Shown here piece after piece: positions 36,386 to 43,978 of a stretch of 64,000 nt of DNA. The notes below the pieces were generated by a model. It was not told the origin of the DNA and ran no database searches. It worked only from the letters and a program-made list of their open reading frames with translations. The stretch spans positions 49,663 through 113,662 of the forward strand of contig NZ_JAIMIA010000005.1 in the NCBI RefSeq assembly GCF_019966495.1. Direction: 5' to 3'. The translations under genes were made by a program, and so were the position numbers. Origin of the DNA: Tateyamaria pelophila (GTDB lineage: Bacteria > Pseudomonadota > Alphaproteobacteria > Rhodobacterales > Rhodobacteraceae). Position 1 is the first letter of the stretch. Each line of letters starts with the position of its first letter.

Positions 36386-36541
36386 GCTTGCACCCAAGGA
36401 CCGAACGACCAAGGCCAACCGCGCCACCTGTGCACACGTCAAGACGCGTCGACGAAAAGACGGGTACAAAGGCCGATGCCGGAAAATCCTTAAATGTGCG
36501 TCGCGCTTGACCGCACGCCATCCGGCTCATACGGGATAGAT

Positions 36542-36874
36542 ATGTCTACGGATCTCGACATTGTCTTCTCCGCGCTGGCCGATCCGACCCGTCGGGCCAT
36601 CCTCTCCATGCTGCTCGAGGATGACATGGCCGTCACGGACGTGGCGGAACCGTTCGAGATGTCGCTGGCCGCCATCTCGAAACACCTGTCCATCCTGACG
36701 CGCGCGGGACTGATCCAGCAGGAAAAGCGGGGCCGCGTGAAATGGTGCAAGCTGCAACCGGACGCCCTGCGCAGCGCGTCGGTCTGGATGCAGGGCTTTG
36801 GTCAGTTCGAGCCCGTCCATCTGGACGCCTTCGAACGGTTCCTCGCCGCCGAATTCCATGATGACCAGGCATAG
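36542..36874 (+). CDS. ArsR family winged-helix regulator
   Basis: 110 residues from the ATG at 36542; 16 upstream in-frame codons look non-coding. LDIVFSALADPTRRAILSMLLEDDMAVTDVAEPF, then MSLAAISKHLSILTRAGLIQQEKRGR is a typical ArsR winged helix. No Cys metal-site motif is present, so it is probably not a metal sensor but of the SdpR/SRPBCC-linked type. The expected SRPBCC partner gene is not adjacent; a GT61 gene follows instead. Confidence 0.9.
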   Translation: MSTDLDIVFSALADPTRRAILSMLLEDDMAVTDVAEPFEMSLAAISKHLSILTRAGLIQQEKRGRVKWCKLQPDALRSASVWMQGFGQFEPVHLDAFERFLAAEFHDDQA

Positions 36875-36919
36875 GCCGTTCTTGTTGCACGCCCGGCTTC
36901 TCAAACGCATCCGCACCCC

Positions 36920-37885
36920 ATGACCGATGACAATGCGCCTGATCCGTTGCCCGAACCGCGCATACGTGTGGTGCGCAAGGCTGTCGTTGTACCCCATACC
37001 GGGCAAAGCGATGTAGCCCATGGCGTCTTTGATGCGAAAGGCGCCTTTGCGCCCATGTCGATGGCGCGTCTGTCCAAAGGCAGGATGAGTGGCGTACCCG
37101 AGTGGTCCCCGCCCACAGCGCGGCTGCACGGCACGTACCTCTATGCGGGCTTTGGGCACCGTCATTTTGGACACTTCATGCTCGAGGGACTGGTCCGCCT
37201 GTGGGCGCTGGACCATGTGAAAGAGCCTGTGGACGGCCTTGTTCTGCCGGCCCGCCAGAAGATGCCCATCGAAGCGTCCCTTGAGCGTGCCTTGGGCTCG
37301 GTCGTGGCACTCTTCGGGGACGGCCTGCCACCGCATGTGATCCGCGAGCCCACCCGGATTGATCGCCTGATCCTGCCAAGCGCCGGTTTCGGACACGATA
37401 CAGGTCTGACAGGAACCCCGGCCTTTCGCACCTATATCGCCAAACGCGTCGCGGCCATTCCCGCCGATGGTGCCGATAAGCTTTACCTGACCCGGACGCG
37501 GCTGGGATATCCCGAACAGCGCGTCGACCGCGAGGCCGAGATCGAGGCGATGATGCGGGACGCGGGCTATTTCATCTTCTCCCCCGAGCGCTACCCGATC
37601 GAAACGCAGATCGCCATGATCAAGGATGCAAGGCAAATCGTGGGCGCGGACGGATCCGCTTTTCACATCGTGCCCTTCGCCATGCGCAAGGACGCCGCTG
37701 CCGCAATCTTTCTGCGGCGCAATCGCCCCGAGATGCTGGCCCGCCTGAGTACGCAAATGCAGGCCTTTTGCGGGATCACACCAACCCTGATCGATGCGCG
37801 CCAACGCCCGCTCCCAAGGACCACGCCCGCCCCGATCGACCTGAACCACTTGCGTCAGGCCCTGCGGGATGCCGGGTTCCTCTGA
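36920..37885 (+). CDS. GT61-type (DUF563) glycosyltransferase-like protein
   Basis: 321 residues. GHRHFGHFMLEGLVRLWAL, the LYLTRTRLGYPEQRVDREAE segment and ARQIVGADGSAFHIVPFA are the usual blocks of the GT61/DUF563 family seen in roseobacter capsule and polysaccharide clusters. Sugar donor and acceptor unknown; no signal peptide. Its last 31 bases overlap the convergent transporter gene. Confidence 0.8.
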   Translation: MTDDNAPDPLPEPRIRVVRKAVVVPHTGQSDVAHGVFDAKGAFAPMSMARLSKGRMSGVPEWSPPTARLHGTYLYAGFGHRHFGHFMLEGLVRLWALDHVKEPVDGLVLPARQKMPIEASLERALGSVVALFGDGLPPHVIREPTRIDRLILPSAGFGHDTGLTGTPAFRTYIAKRVAAIPADGADKLYLTRTRLGYPEQRVDREAEIEAMMRDAGYFIFSPERYPIETQIAMIKDARQIVGADGSAFHIVPFAMRKDAAAAIFLRRNRPEMLARLSTQMQAFCGITPTLIDARQRPLPRTTPAPIDLNHLRQALRDAGFL

Positions 37886-38769
37886 GGCTGATCCTCGTCC
37901 CGCAAGAGCAGACCCAGCGCAACGATCGTCAGAGCGACGCCGACCCAGACCAGCGCGGCAGGCACGCCATTGCCCAGCGCGATTTCCCAGCCGATGACCC
38001 AGCTGGGTGTCAGGTAGGTATAGGCCATCACCTTGGCCGAGGGCAGGCGCATCGTCGCAAATTGCAGCAGAACAAATGTCGTGGCACTGGCAAAAACCGA
38101 TACATAGAGCAACGCAATCCAGACGATCCCGGGCAGCATCGCCCAAGGCGTCGCAACAAGGTCGGACCAGCCATAGATCGTCAGCAGGATCGCGCCGGCC
38201 ACCAGCACCCCAAAGGTGAACACGATCACCGGCTCGCCCCGGTTCAACTTGCGCACGAGGGGCGTATAGAGCGCATGGCTAACGCAGCCGATGAAATAGA
38301 TGAACTCGCCCCGCCCCACATCCAGCGCCAGCAGGGCCGCAAAATCCGCGCGAAAGATCACCCACAGCGCCCCCATGGCACCGATCACCAGCGCCAGCGC
38401 CATGCGGCCCGTCGTGACCTGGCGCAGCAGGATCCAGCCAAACAGTCCCGCCATGACCGGCGTGAGGGTAAAGACGGCCGCCGCACTGACGGGTGGTGCC
38501 GTCTTGAGCCCTTCGAACATCAGGACAAAGTAGGTCGCAAACAGACCGCCCAGAACCAAATAGCGCCACGGCGCGCGCGCAGCGGGCCGGACCTGCCTGC
38601 CTGTCACCAGGATGACGGCCCCGATGATCCCGGCAGCGATCCAGAACCGCACCGCATTGAGCGCCGCGGGCGCGATGTCGTTGGCGGCCATGGACCCCAG
38701 CGAAAAGGATCCCGCCACGAGAGCGGAAAACAACAGCATCGCCGCGTGTCCCTGACGTGCGGGGCTCAC
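37855..38769 (-). CDS. EamA/DMT family transporter
   Basis: 304 residues from the GTG at 38769, which overlaps the LysR stop as GTGA; a later ATG at 38739 is the alternative. About ten hydrophobic segments in two EamA repeats (LLFSALVAGSFSLGSMAAND; VFTLTPVMAGLFGWILLRQ; LLYVSVFASATTFVLLQFA). Exports metabolites, substrate unknown. Translated with the LysR regulator. Confidence 0.88.
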   Translation of the reverse strand: MSPARQGHAAMLLFSALVAGSFSLGSMAANDIAPAALNAVRFWIAAGIIGAVILVTGRQVRPAARAPWRYLVLGGLFATYFVLMFEGLKTAPPVSAAAVFTLTPVMAGLFGWILLRQVTTGRMALALVIGAMGALWVIFRADFAALLALDVGRGEFIYFIGCVSHALYTPLVRKLNRGEPVIVFTFGVLVAGAILLTIYGWSDLVATPWAMLPGIVWIALLYVSVFASATTFVLLQFATMRLPSAKVMAYTYLTPSWVIGWEIALGNGVPAALVWVGVALTIVALGLLLRDEDQPQRNPASRRA

Positions 38770-39647
38770 AGCACCTGCCAGTCTTTGGAGCGCTCCTTGA
38801 GGAACGTCAGAAAGGCCTGCACCTTGTTCGTCCGGTGCAAATCGACATGGGTGACCAGCCACAAGGGCGAAGACCAGTCTTCGCGGGGCGGCATGATCTC
38901 GACCAGGTCGGGGTTCGCGCGGGCTTCCATGATCGGCATGAACCCGATGCCCGCCCCCGCCACCACCGCTTGCTCCAATGCGCGCACGTCGGTGGAGCGG
39001 AAGGTGATACACTCCTTGTCGACCACTTCACGCAGCCAGCGATGAAACGGCGCGCGCGACTCGTCGCTGTCATGGCTCACGAAACGATGGCCGCTGCAAC
39101 CTTCGACGGTCTCCGGCACACCATGACGCTCAATGTAGCCTTGCGTCGCAAAAAGCCCCATGGACTGTCTCACGAAGGGCTGCACCACGTTGTCCGGCTG
39201 ATCCGGTGCCGTGCCTGCACGAATGGCCACATGCGCCTCGCCATATTCCAGCTGGAACAGGCGATCCCCCGTCAGATAGCGCACGACGACATCCGGGTGT
39301 TGCTGCTGAAATTCCGTCAGAACGGGTGCCATCCGTGGCGCGAGCCCGATCAGCGACGTCACGACCAACTCACCGGAAACCGTGGTGCCGCGCCCCTTGA
39401 TGCGCCCCGACAACTGGCTGAACTGGTCGTCGGTCGCCTGCGCCACGCGAAACAGGTCATCGCCCGCCTCGGTCGGCGTATAGCCGCGCGCATGCCGCTG
39501 AAACAGCTTCACGCCCAGCCTGCCCTCCAGTGCATCAATGTGGCGGATCACCGTCGCATGATGAACCCCCAGCACATCCGCCGCGCCGCTGACCGTGCCC
39601 ATGCGGGCAACCTGATAGGCTGTCTTGATTTCATCCCAGTTTTCCAC
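38766..39647 (-). CDS. LysR family transcriptional regulator
   Basis: 293 residues. HTH at the N-terminus (IKTAYQVARMGTVSGAADVL then HHATVIRHIDALEGRLGVKLF), followed by the periplasmic-binding-like effector domain. The start is GTG at 39647. It is divergent from azoR over 115 bases containing a perfect 12-bp palindrome, and coupled to the DMT transporter; both are likely targets. It resembles LysR proteins controlling quinone/azo reductases only by context. Confidence 0.92.
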   Translation of the reverse strand: MENWDEIKTAYQVARMGTVSGAADVLGVHHATVIRHIDALEGRLGVKLFQRHARGYTPTEAGDDLFRVAQATDDQFSQLSGRIKGRGTTVSGELVVTSLIGLAPRMAPVLTEFQQQHPDVVVRYLTGDRLFQLEYGEAHVAIRAGTAPDQPDNVVQPFVRQSMGLFATQGYIERHGVPETVEGCSGHRFVSHDSDESRAPFHRWLREVVDKECITFRSTDVRALEQAVVAGAGIGFMPIMEARANPDLVEIMPPREDWSSPLWLVTHVDLHRTNKVQAFLTFLKERSKDWQVL

Positions 39648-39701
39648 GCCGCGCCCTTATGTGCAAATCCAAACATGTTCTGTTGAGTTTCGGGAATTGC
39701 G

Positions 39702-39713
39702 TTCAAATTTGAA
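39702..39713. promoter_or_regulatory. Palindrome between LysR gene and azoR
   Basis: TTCAAATTTGAA, perfect 12-bp inverted repeat, midway between the divergent genes. It fits the T-N11-A type of LysR site loosely (TTC...GAA). Likely operator for the adjacent regulator. Confidence 0.45.
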
Positions 39714-39762
39714 AGGGTCAAATATCACACATCGAACGCTCATTCCCGAAAAGGATTTCAAC

Positions 39763-40335
39763 ATGACCATTCTCCACATTGACAGCTCCGCCCGCTTGCA
39801 GGGTTCCGTCACCCGTGACCTGACCGGACGGATCGTGGCCAAACTTGGCGGCGACGTGATCCGGCGCGATCTGGCCGAGGCCCTGCCCCAGATCAACGAA
39901 ACCTGGGTCAATGCAAACTTCACTCCGGCGGATCAGCGCAACGCAGTGCAAGCCGACACATTGGCCCTGTCGGACACACTGGTCGCTGAGCTCAAAGCCG
40001 CAGATACCATCGTCATCGGCGCGCCGGTCTACAACTTTGGCGTGCCCGCAGCGCTCAAAGCCTGGATTGATCTGGTCGCCCGCGCCGGCCTGACCTTTCA
40101 ATACACCGAGAACGGACCCCAAGGATTGCTGGACGGCAAGCGCGCGATCATCGCAGTGGCGACCGGCGGTATGCCCGTCGGCAGCGAAGCAGACTATGCC
40201 ACGGGCTATCTGCGTCACGTGCTGGGCTTCATCGGTATTCAGGATGTGCAGATCATTTCTGCCGACCGGGTGATGGCCAACGGTCCCGAAGCCATTGCCG
40301 ACGCCAAGGCGGAAATCGACGATCTGGCCGCCTGA
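39763..40335 (+). CDS. azoR: FMN-dependent NADH-azoreductase
   Basis: 190 residues from the ATG at 39763. Flavodoxin-like fold with the phosphate loop HIDSSARLQGSVTRDL, the APVYNFGVPAALKAWIDLVARAGLTF segment and ATGGMPVG, all conserved in AzoR. Reduces quinones and azo compounds with NADH. Divergent from a LysR regulator, as is common for this family. A GC-rich hairpin follows. Confidence 0.95.
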   Translation: MTILHIDSSARLQGSVTRDLTGRIVAKLGGDVIRRDLAEALPQINETWVNANFTPADQRNAVQADTLALSDTLVAELKAADTIVIGAPVYNFGVPAALKAWIDLVARAGLTFQYTENGPQGLLDGKRAIIAVATGGMPVGSEADYATGYLRHVLGFIGIQDVQIISADRVMANGPEAIADAKAEIDDLAA

Positions 40336-40365
40336 CGGGCCGACCTTGCTCCCAAAACTGCAATC

Positions 40366-40393
40366 TCCCTCCGGTTCATGCGCGCCGGAGGGA
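40366..40393 (+). terminator. Hairpin after azoR
   Basis: TCCCTCCGG, 10-base loop, CCGGAGGGA, then AACCTTTCC. Strong stem, weak T-run, 30 bases after the azoR stop. Confidence 0.55.
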
Positions 40394-40468
40394 ACCTTTC
40401 CGCACCCGAGAGCCCTCTGACATCCGCCCGGCTGGACGCCAACGGAACCGGTTGTCTAAGATCACCCC

Positions 40469-40945
40469 ATGACCGTTCTGCGCAACCTGCCCAGCCAGTT
40501 GATCCTGGCCCATGCCCCTTGGGTTCTGGGCGGCGGGCTGATCGTGTGTATCGTGGCCTGCGCCGCCGCCGGACTGACCTTGCTGTTCAGCGGGGAAACG
40601 ACCGGGCTGTTGACCCTGTTTCTCGGCACCTGCGTGCCGCTCGCGATCTTCGCCCAGTCGATCAAACGCGACCAGGTGATTTTTGACGCGGTCTCCGGCA
40701 CGGTAACGCTGCAACGGCGGACGCTCTTCCGCTACGCCCGCTGCACGCTCCCGCTGAACGATGTCCGCCGGGTCGAGGTCGAGGATTTCGGCGAAACCCA
40801 TCGCCCGACACTGACCTTCCACTCACCGACGGCCCCCTATCCTCTGGTCGAAGCCTACACCTCCGGCAACGGTCCGCGTCAGGCCGCTGACATCATCAAC
40901 ACATGGCTGCACGACGCGCGACCCAACGACCGCAAAGGCGCCTGA
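40469..40945 (+). CDS. Small membrane protein, possibly PH-like
   Basis: 158 residues. Two hydrophobic segments at the N-terminus (WVLGGGLIVCIVACAAAGLTLLF and GLLTLFLGTCVPLAIFAQ) and a soluble C-terminal half with alternating strands (VIFDAVSGTVTLQRRTLF, DVRRVEVEDFG, TLTFHSPT), like bacterial PH-type domains. Function unknown. ATG start. No neighbour suggests a pathway. Confidence 0.7.
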   Translation: MTVLRNLPSQLILAHAPWVLGGGLIVCIVACAAAGLTLLFSGETTGLLTLFLGTCVPLAIFAQSIKRDQVIFDAVSGTVTLQRRTLFRYARCTLPLNDVRRVEVEDFGETHRPTLTFHSPTAPYPLVEAYTSGNGPRQAADIINTWLHDARPNDRKGA

Positions 40946-41104
40946 AGACAAGGTCACGGGTGCCAATTCCCTCGCGGAGCAAGCCACCCAAGAAAGCCTC
41001 CGTCTTGGTTGCCCCCGAATCAGGGAACGGAAACGCCAAGTTGCGCGGTGTCAGGAGTTTGGTTATCAATCCAAAGGACATATGCTCTCACACAGGAACT
41101 GGCC

Positions 41105-41701
41105 ATGACGCTGCGTGCCACGATCACACTTCTTGCAATCACACTCGCGTTCCTAGGAACGGCATTTCCGGTGCTGGCGCACGCAGGCGACGGATATGGC
41201 GGTGGTTTCATCACAGGGTTCACGCATCCAATTCTGGGCTGGGATCACGTCGCGGCCATGGTGGCCGTTGGCCTGTTGGGGGCATTTCTTGGCGCGCCTT
41301 CCATCTGGATTTTGCCCGTGGTGTTCCCTTTGGTCATGGCGTTGGGTGCGGTGGTCGGCATTCTCGGCATTCCCGTCCCGGCGGTTGAAACGGGCATTGC
41401 GCTGTCCGCTGTGGTCCTCGGCTTGATGATCGCCTTCGCCCTGAAACCGCCGATTTGGGTTTCGGCCGCCATCGTCGGGGCGTTTGCTGTGTTTCACGGA
41501 TATGCTCACGGCACCGAACTTCCCGCCACCGTCAATGCCTTTGCCTATGCGGTTGGTTTTGTGATTGCGACGGGGATGCTTCATCTGATCGGCATCGCGT
41601 TCGGCATTCTCGTCAAATGGCCTGCGGGACGGGTTGCCGTGCGGGGCGCGGGTGGTCTGATTTCTCTGGCTGGAGTGGCGTTTCTTACCGGAATGGCCTG
41701 A
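41105..41701 (+). CDS. HupE/UreJ family protein, likely nickel/metal permease
   Basis: 198 residues from the ATG at 41105. Signal-like N-terminus (TLLAITLAFLGTAFPVLAHAG) then about six helices. The metal-site sequence HPILGWDHVAAMVAVG and FHGYAHGTELP match HupE/UreJ permeases for nickel or cobalt. No hydrogenase or urease genes lie in the window. Followed after two bases by a divergent paralogue and a convergent SulP gene. Confidence 0.87.
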   Translation: MTLRATITLLAITLAFLGTAFPVLAHAGDGYGGGFITGFTHPILGWDHVAAMVAVGLLGAFLGAPSIWILPVVFPLVMALGAVVGILGIPVPAVETGIALSAVVLGLMIAFALKPPIWVSAAIVGAFAVFHGYAHGTELPATVNAFAYAVGFVIATGMLHLIGIAFGILVKWPAGRVAVRGAGGLISLAGVAFLTGMA

Positions 41702-41703
41702 AC

Positions 41704-42312
41704 ATGCCCAAAACCTGGGGGCTTGCCGGGTGCCTCGTTGTTGCAGGCGCCGGACCGGTTATGGCTCACAGTCCTGTCCCGGGAATAGAAGGGTTCTACG
41801 TTGGCCTTCTGCACCCGTTCTCGACGCCGTCCCAAGCGGTCCTGATGATCGGCCTGGGATTGCTGGTCGGAGCGTTTGATGTCGTCAAGGTGCGCTGGTT
41901 GCTGGGCAGTTTTCTGGTGGCCAGCACTGCGGGCCTGATCGCAGGCTTTGGCACCGCTGAGATTGATGCAACCATGTTCGCGGCGGCGTTCGTCGCCTGC
42001 GCGTTCGCGGCGCTCTTGCCGGGCAAAACGGCCCTTGCTGCACTTGGTGTTGTGGCCTTCGGAGGTCTCCTGATCGGCGCAGCCTCCATCCCGGATGACG
42101 GCCCGATGCGCGATCGCATGTTCACGATGTCCGGTTCGCTGGTCGGGGCCAACGTCGGCTTGCTCTACCTCTTCGGGATCAATCATTGGATCAGGGAACT
42201 CTACACTTGGGCTTGGGTGCCGATCGCGTTTCGGGTTGCAGCGGCCTGGGTCGGGGCAATTGCACTCGTAATGCTCGCGCTGAGCTTTGCCGAAATCGCA
42301 CCTCAGGGATAA
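41704..42312 (+). CDS. HupE/UreJ-like paralogue without the HX5DH motif
   Basis: 202 residues from the ATG at 41704, two bases after the first copy. Signal-like start (GLAGCLVVAGAGPVMAHSP) and six helices. The expected HPxxGxDH is replaced by HPFSTPSQ, and the HAHGTE-like site is missing, so it may not bind metal the same way. It may be a partner subunit of the first copy. Gene overlap and order suggest they are co-expressed. Confidence 0.78.
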   Translation: MPKTWGLAGCLVVAGAGPVMAHSPVPGIEGFYVGLLHPFSTPSQAVLMIGLGLLVGAFDVVKVRWLLGSFLVASTAGLIAGFGTAEIDATMFAAAFVACAFAALLPGKTALAALGVVAFGGLLIGAASIPDDGPMRDRMFTMSGSLVGANVGLLYLFGINHWIRELYTWAWVPIAFRVAAAWVGAIALVMLALSFAEIAPQG

Positions 42313-42395
42313 ACGGCCACGACACCCGGCTGGGTCGGCGCGTAACTGCCGCTGGGCTTATCCGGAACGACGACAAATGGCCTGCCGTCAATGAT

Positions 42396-43658
42396 TTAGC
42401 GGTCCGGGTCTGACCATTCAGAAGCAGAGACATCGCGCCTTTGCAAACGCAGAGCCAGACCCAAGGCAACCCCTAGGCCGATGGCAACAGTCAGATCGAC
42501 CAGGACCGTAAGGATCAGGGTAAGGGCAAGGAGGAAGATATCAGTTTTCCGCTCCTTGAGATATCCGCGCCATTTATGCGGCTCGCTCATATTCCACGCC
42601 GTAAGGATGAGCAGGCCTGCCAGTGCAGGCATGGCGAGGTACCCGACGAGACGTGAAGCGACCAACATGACAAGCAAGATCGTCATGGCATGGACAAGTC
42701 CGGCCACCGGCGTCTTGCCGCCTGCCCGGATATTGGTCGCCGTGCGCGCGATGGCTCCGGTCGCAGGCATTCCACCAAAGAGCGACGAACCTATGTTTGC
42801 AGCCCCCTGCGCCAACAGTTCGGCATTGGGCCGATGATGCCCAGAAATCATCCGGTCGGCCACCATGGCAGACAGCAGGGATTCAACACCTGCAAGAAAC
42901 GCGATAATGAGCGCCGACGGAAGGAGTTCGAAGATCCGTTCAAGACTGATGACAGGCATCGCGGGCCACGGCAGTGTGTTTGGCAAGTCACCAAACCGCG
43001 ACTCGATGGTATCAACCGAAAGATCAGCAAAGGCCACGATTGCTGATGTGATGGCGACTGCAACGATCAGTCCCGGCAACTTTGGCGCTGCACGGCGAAA
43101 CACTACGATCAGCACCATCGTCGCGAAGCCGATCACGGCGGAAGCCACCGAGATAGCTGGACGGGCAGCCCAAAGCACCTCGACCTTGGCAAGAAACTCG
43201 GCCGGGATTTCGGACACGGCAAGCCCGAAAAGATCGTTCAGCTGGCTTGTTGCGATGATGATAGCGATGCCGATGGTAAAACCATTGATGACCGGCTCAG
43301 GAACCAGACGAATGAGGTTTCCTGCGCGAAGATACCCGGCAAAAAGCAGGATCAGGCCCGCCATAAAAGTGGCTATGACCAAACCGTCATAGCCATGCTC
43401 TGCGATCACGCTGAAGACGACAACGATGAAGGCCCCTGTTGGTCCACCGATTTGAACCCGGCTTCCGCCCAGAAGCGAAATCAAAAAACCACCAACAATG
43501 GCAGTTACGAGGCCTTTTGCAGGATCAGCGCCAGACGCAATCGCGATGGCCAGGCTGAGCGGCAATGCGACCATGGCAACCGTTAGCCCAGCTATGACGT
43601 CCTGTAAAAAAAGAGGACGCGTATAGTTCGGCAAAGTCGTGAGAATCTTGGGCTTCAT
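42396..43658 (-). CDS. SulP family anion transporter lacking a STAS domain
   Basis: 420 residues, about eleven membrane segments. Opening DVIAGLTVAMVALPLSLAIAI, GGSRVQIGGPTGAFIVVVF and the central GAANIGSSLFGGMPATGAIARTA are SulP marks. The gene ends right after the last helix (GVALGLALRLQRRDVSA), so the C-terminal STAS domain is absent. Substrate may be sulfate, bicarbonate or another anion. Convergent with the HupE pair. Confidence 0.92.
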   Translation of the reverse strand: MKPKILTTLPNYTRPLFLQDVIAGLTVAMVALPLSLAIAIASGADPAKGLVTAIVGGFLISLLGGSRVQIGGPTGAFIVVVFSVIAEHGYDGLVIATFMAGLILLFAGYLRAGNLIRLVPEPVINGFTIGIAIIIATSQLNDLFGLAVSEIPAEFLAKVEVLWAARPAISVASAVIGFATMVLIVVFRRAAPKLPGLIVAVAITSAIVAFADLSVDTIESRFGDLPNTLPWPAMPVISLERIFELLPSALIIAFLAGVESLLSAMVADRMISGHHRPNAELLAQGAANIGSSLFGGMPATGAIARTATNIRAGGKTPVAGLVHAMTILLVMLVASRLVGYLAMPALAGLLILTAWNMSEPHKWRGYLKERKTDIFLLALTLILTVLVDLTVAIGLGVALGLALRLQRRDVSASEWSDPDR

Positions 43659-43772
43659 GCGCCGACACTAGTGCACCGTTCATCTGTCGTCATATTGAAA
43701 GCAGATGCTCAAATTGATTTCAGGACTGCCCGCTTCGTCCGCACAGCGAACACCCCCGCCTCCAACCCACGC

Positions 43773-43800
43773 TTGACTCCCCTCGTCCACACCCCTATCA
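43773..43800 (+). promoter_or_regulatory. Candidate promoter of a small RNA upstream of ffh
   Basis: TTGACT (43773-43778), 16 bases, CTATCA (43795-43800). A start near 43807 would begin a transcript that reaches the hairpin/T-run at 43860-43895. Predicted by eye. Confidence 0.5.
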
Positions 43801-43806
43801 GCCCAC

Positions 43807-43895
43807 ACAACACCCGGAAGCCTTTATCTTCCGGTCCCTTGGGATATGCCCGGGATCGCCCTCCGTCAGCGCGTTGCGCCCACGGAGGCGTTTTT
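43807..43895 (+). ncRNA. Candidate small RNA or attenuated leader before ffh
   Basis: About 90 bases with one stable hairpin (CCGGAAG-7-CTTCCGG at 43814-43834), a weaker middle region and a terminator-like hairpin with T5. It lies in the 320-base gap between sulP and ffh and contains no convincing protein frame. It lacks the conserved apical loop of SRP RNA, so it is not an obvious ffs. It could be a free sRNA or a leader that controls ffh by attenuation. Confidence 0.45.
43860..43895 (+). terminator. Terminator-like hairpin upstream of ffh
   Basis: CCTCCGT (43860-43866) pairs with ACGGAGG (43882-43888), with a nested GCGC/GCGC stem, followed by CG and T5. No plus-strand gene precedes it, which is why a small RNA or attenuator is suspected. 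Confidence 0.65.
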
Positions 43896-43978
43896 CGTTT
43901 GGTAAATCTCCTTGGGATTTCCGCCGCCTGACCTTACCTACAGGCACAATGTCAACGGCTCTGAAAGGATGATGGCCC

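Larger units (their letters stand above)
36185..36541. other. Intergenic region between atpI and arsR-type gene
   Basis: 357 bases between divergent genes. It holds the atpI promoter at its left side and a perfect 16-bp palindrome in the middle (listed separately). Short frames inside are not protein-like. No RNA gene is visible. Confidence 0.6.

Noticed and set aside
36527..38146. 539-codon minus-strand frame
   Set aside because: Antisense to the ArsR and GT61 genes, which have clear family motifs.
43807..43895. SRP 4.5S RNA gene
   Set aside because: The region lies by ffh but lacks the conserved apical loop and the long paired arm of SRP RNA; kept only as an unnamed RNA candidate.
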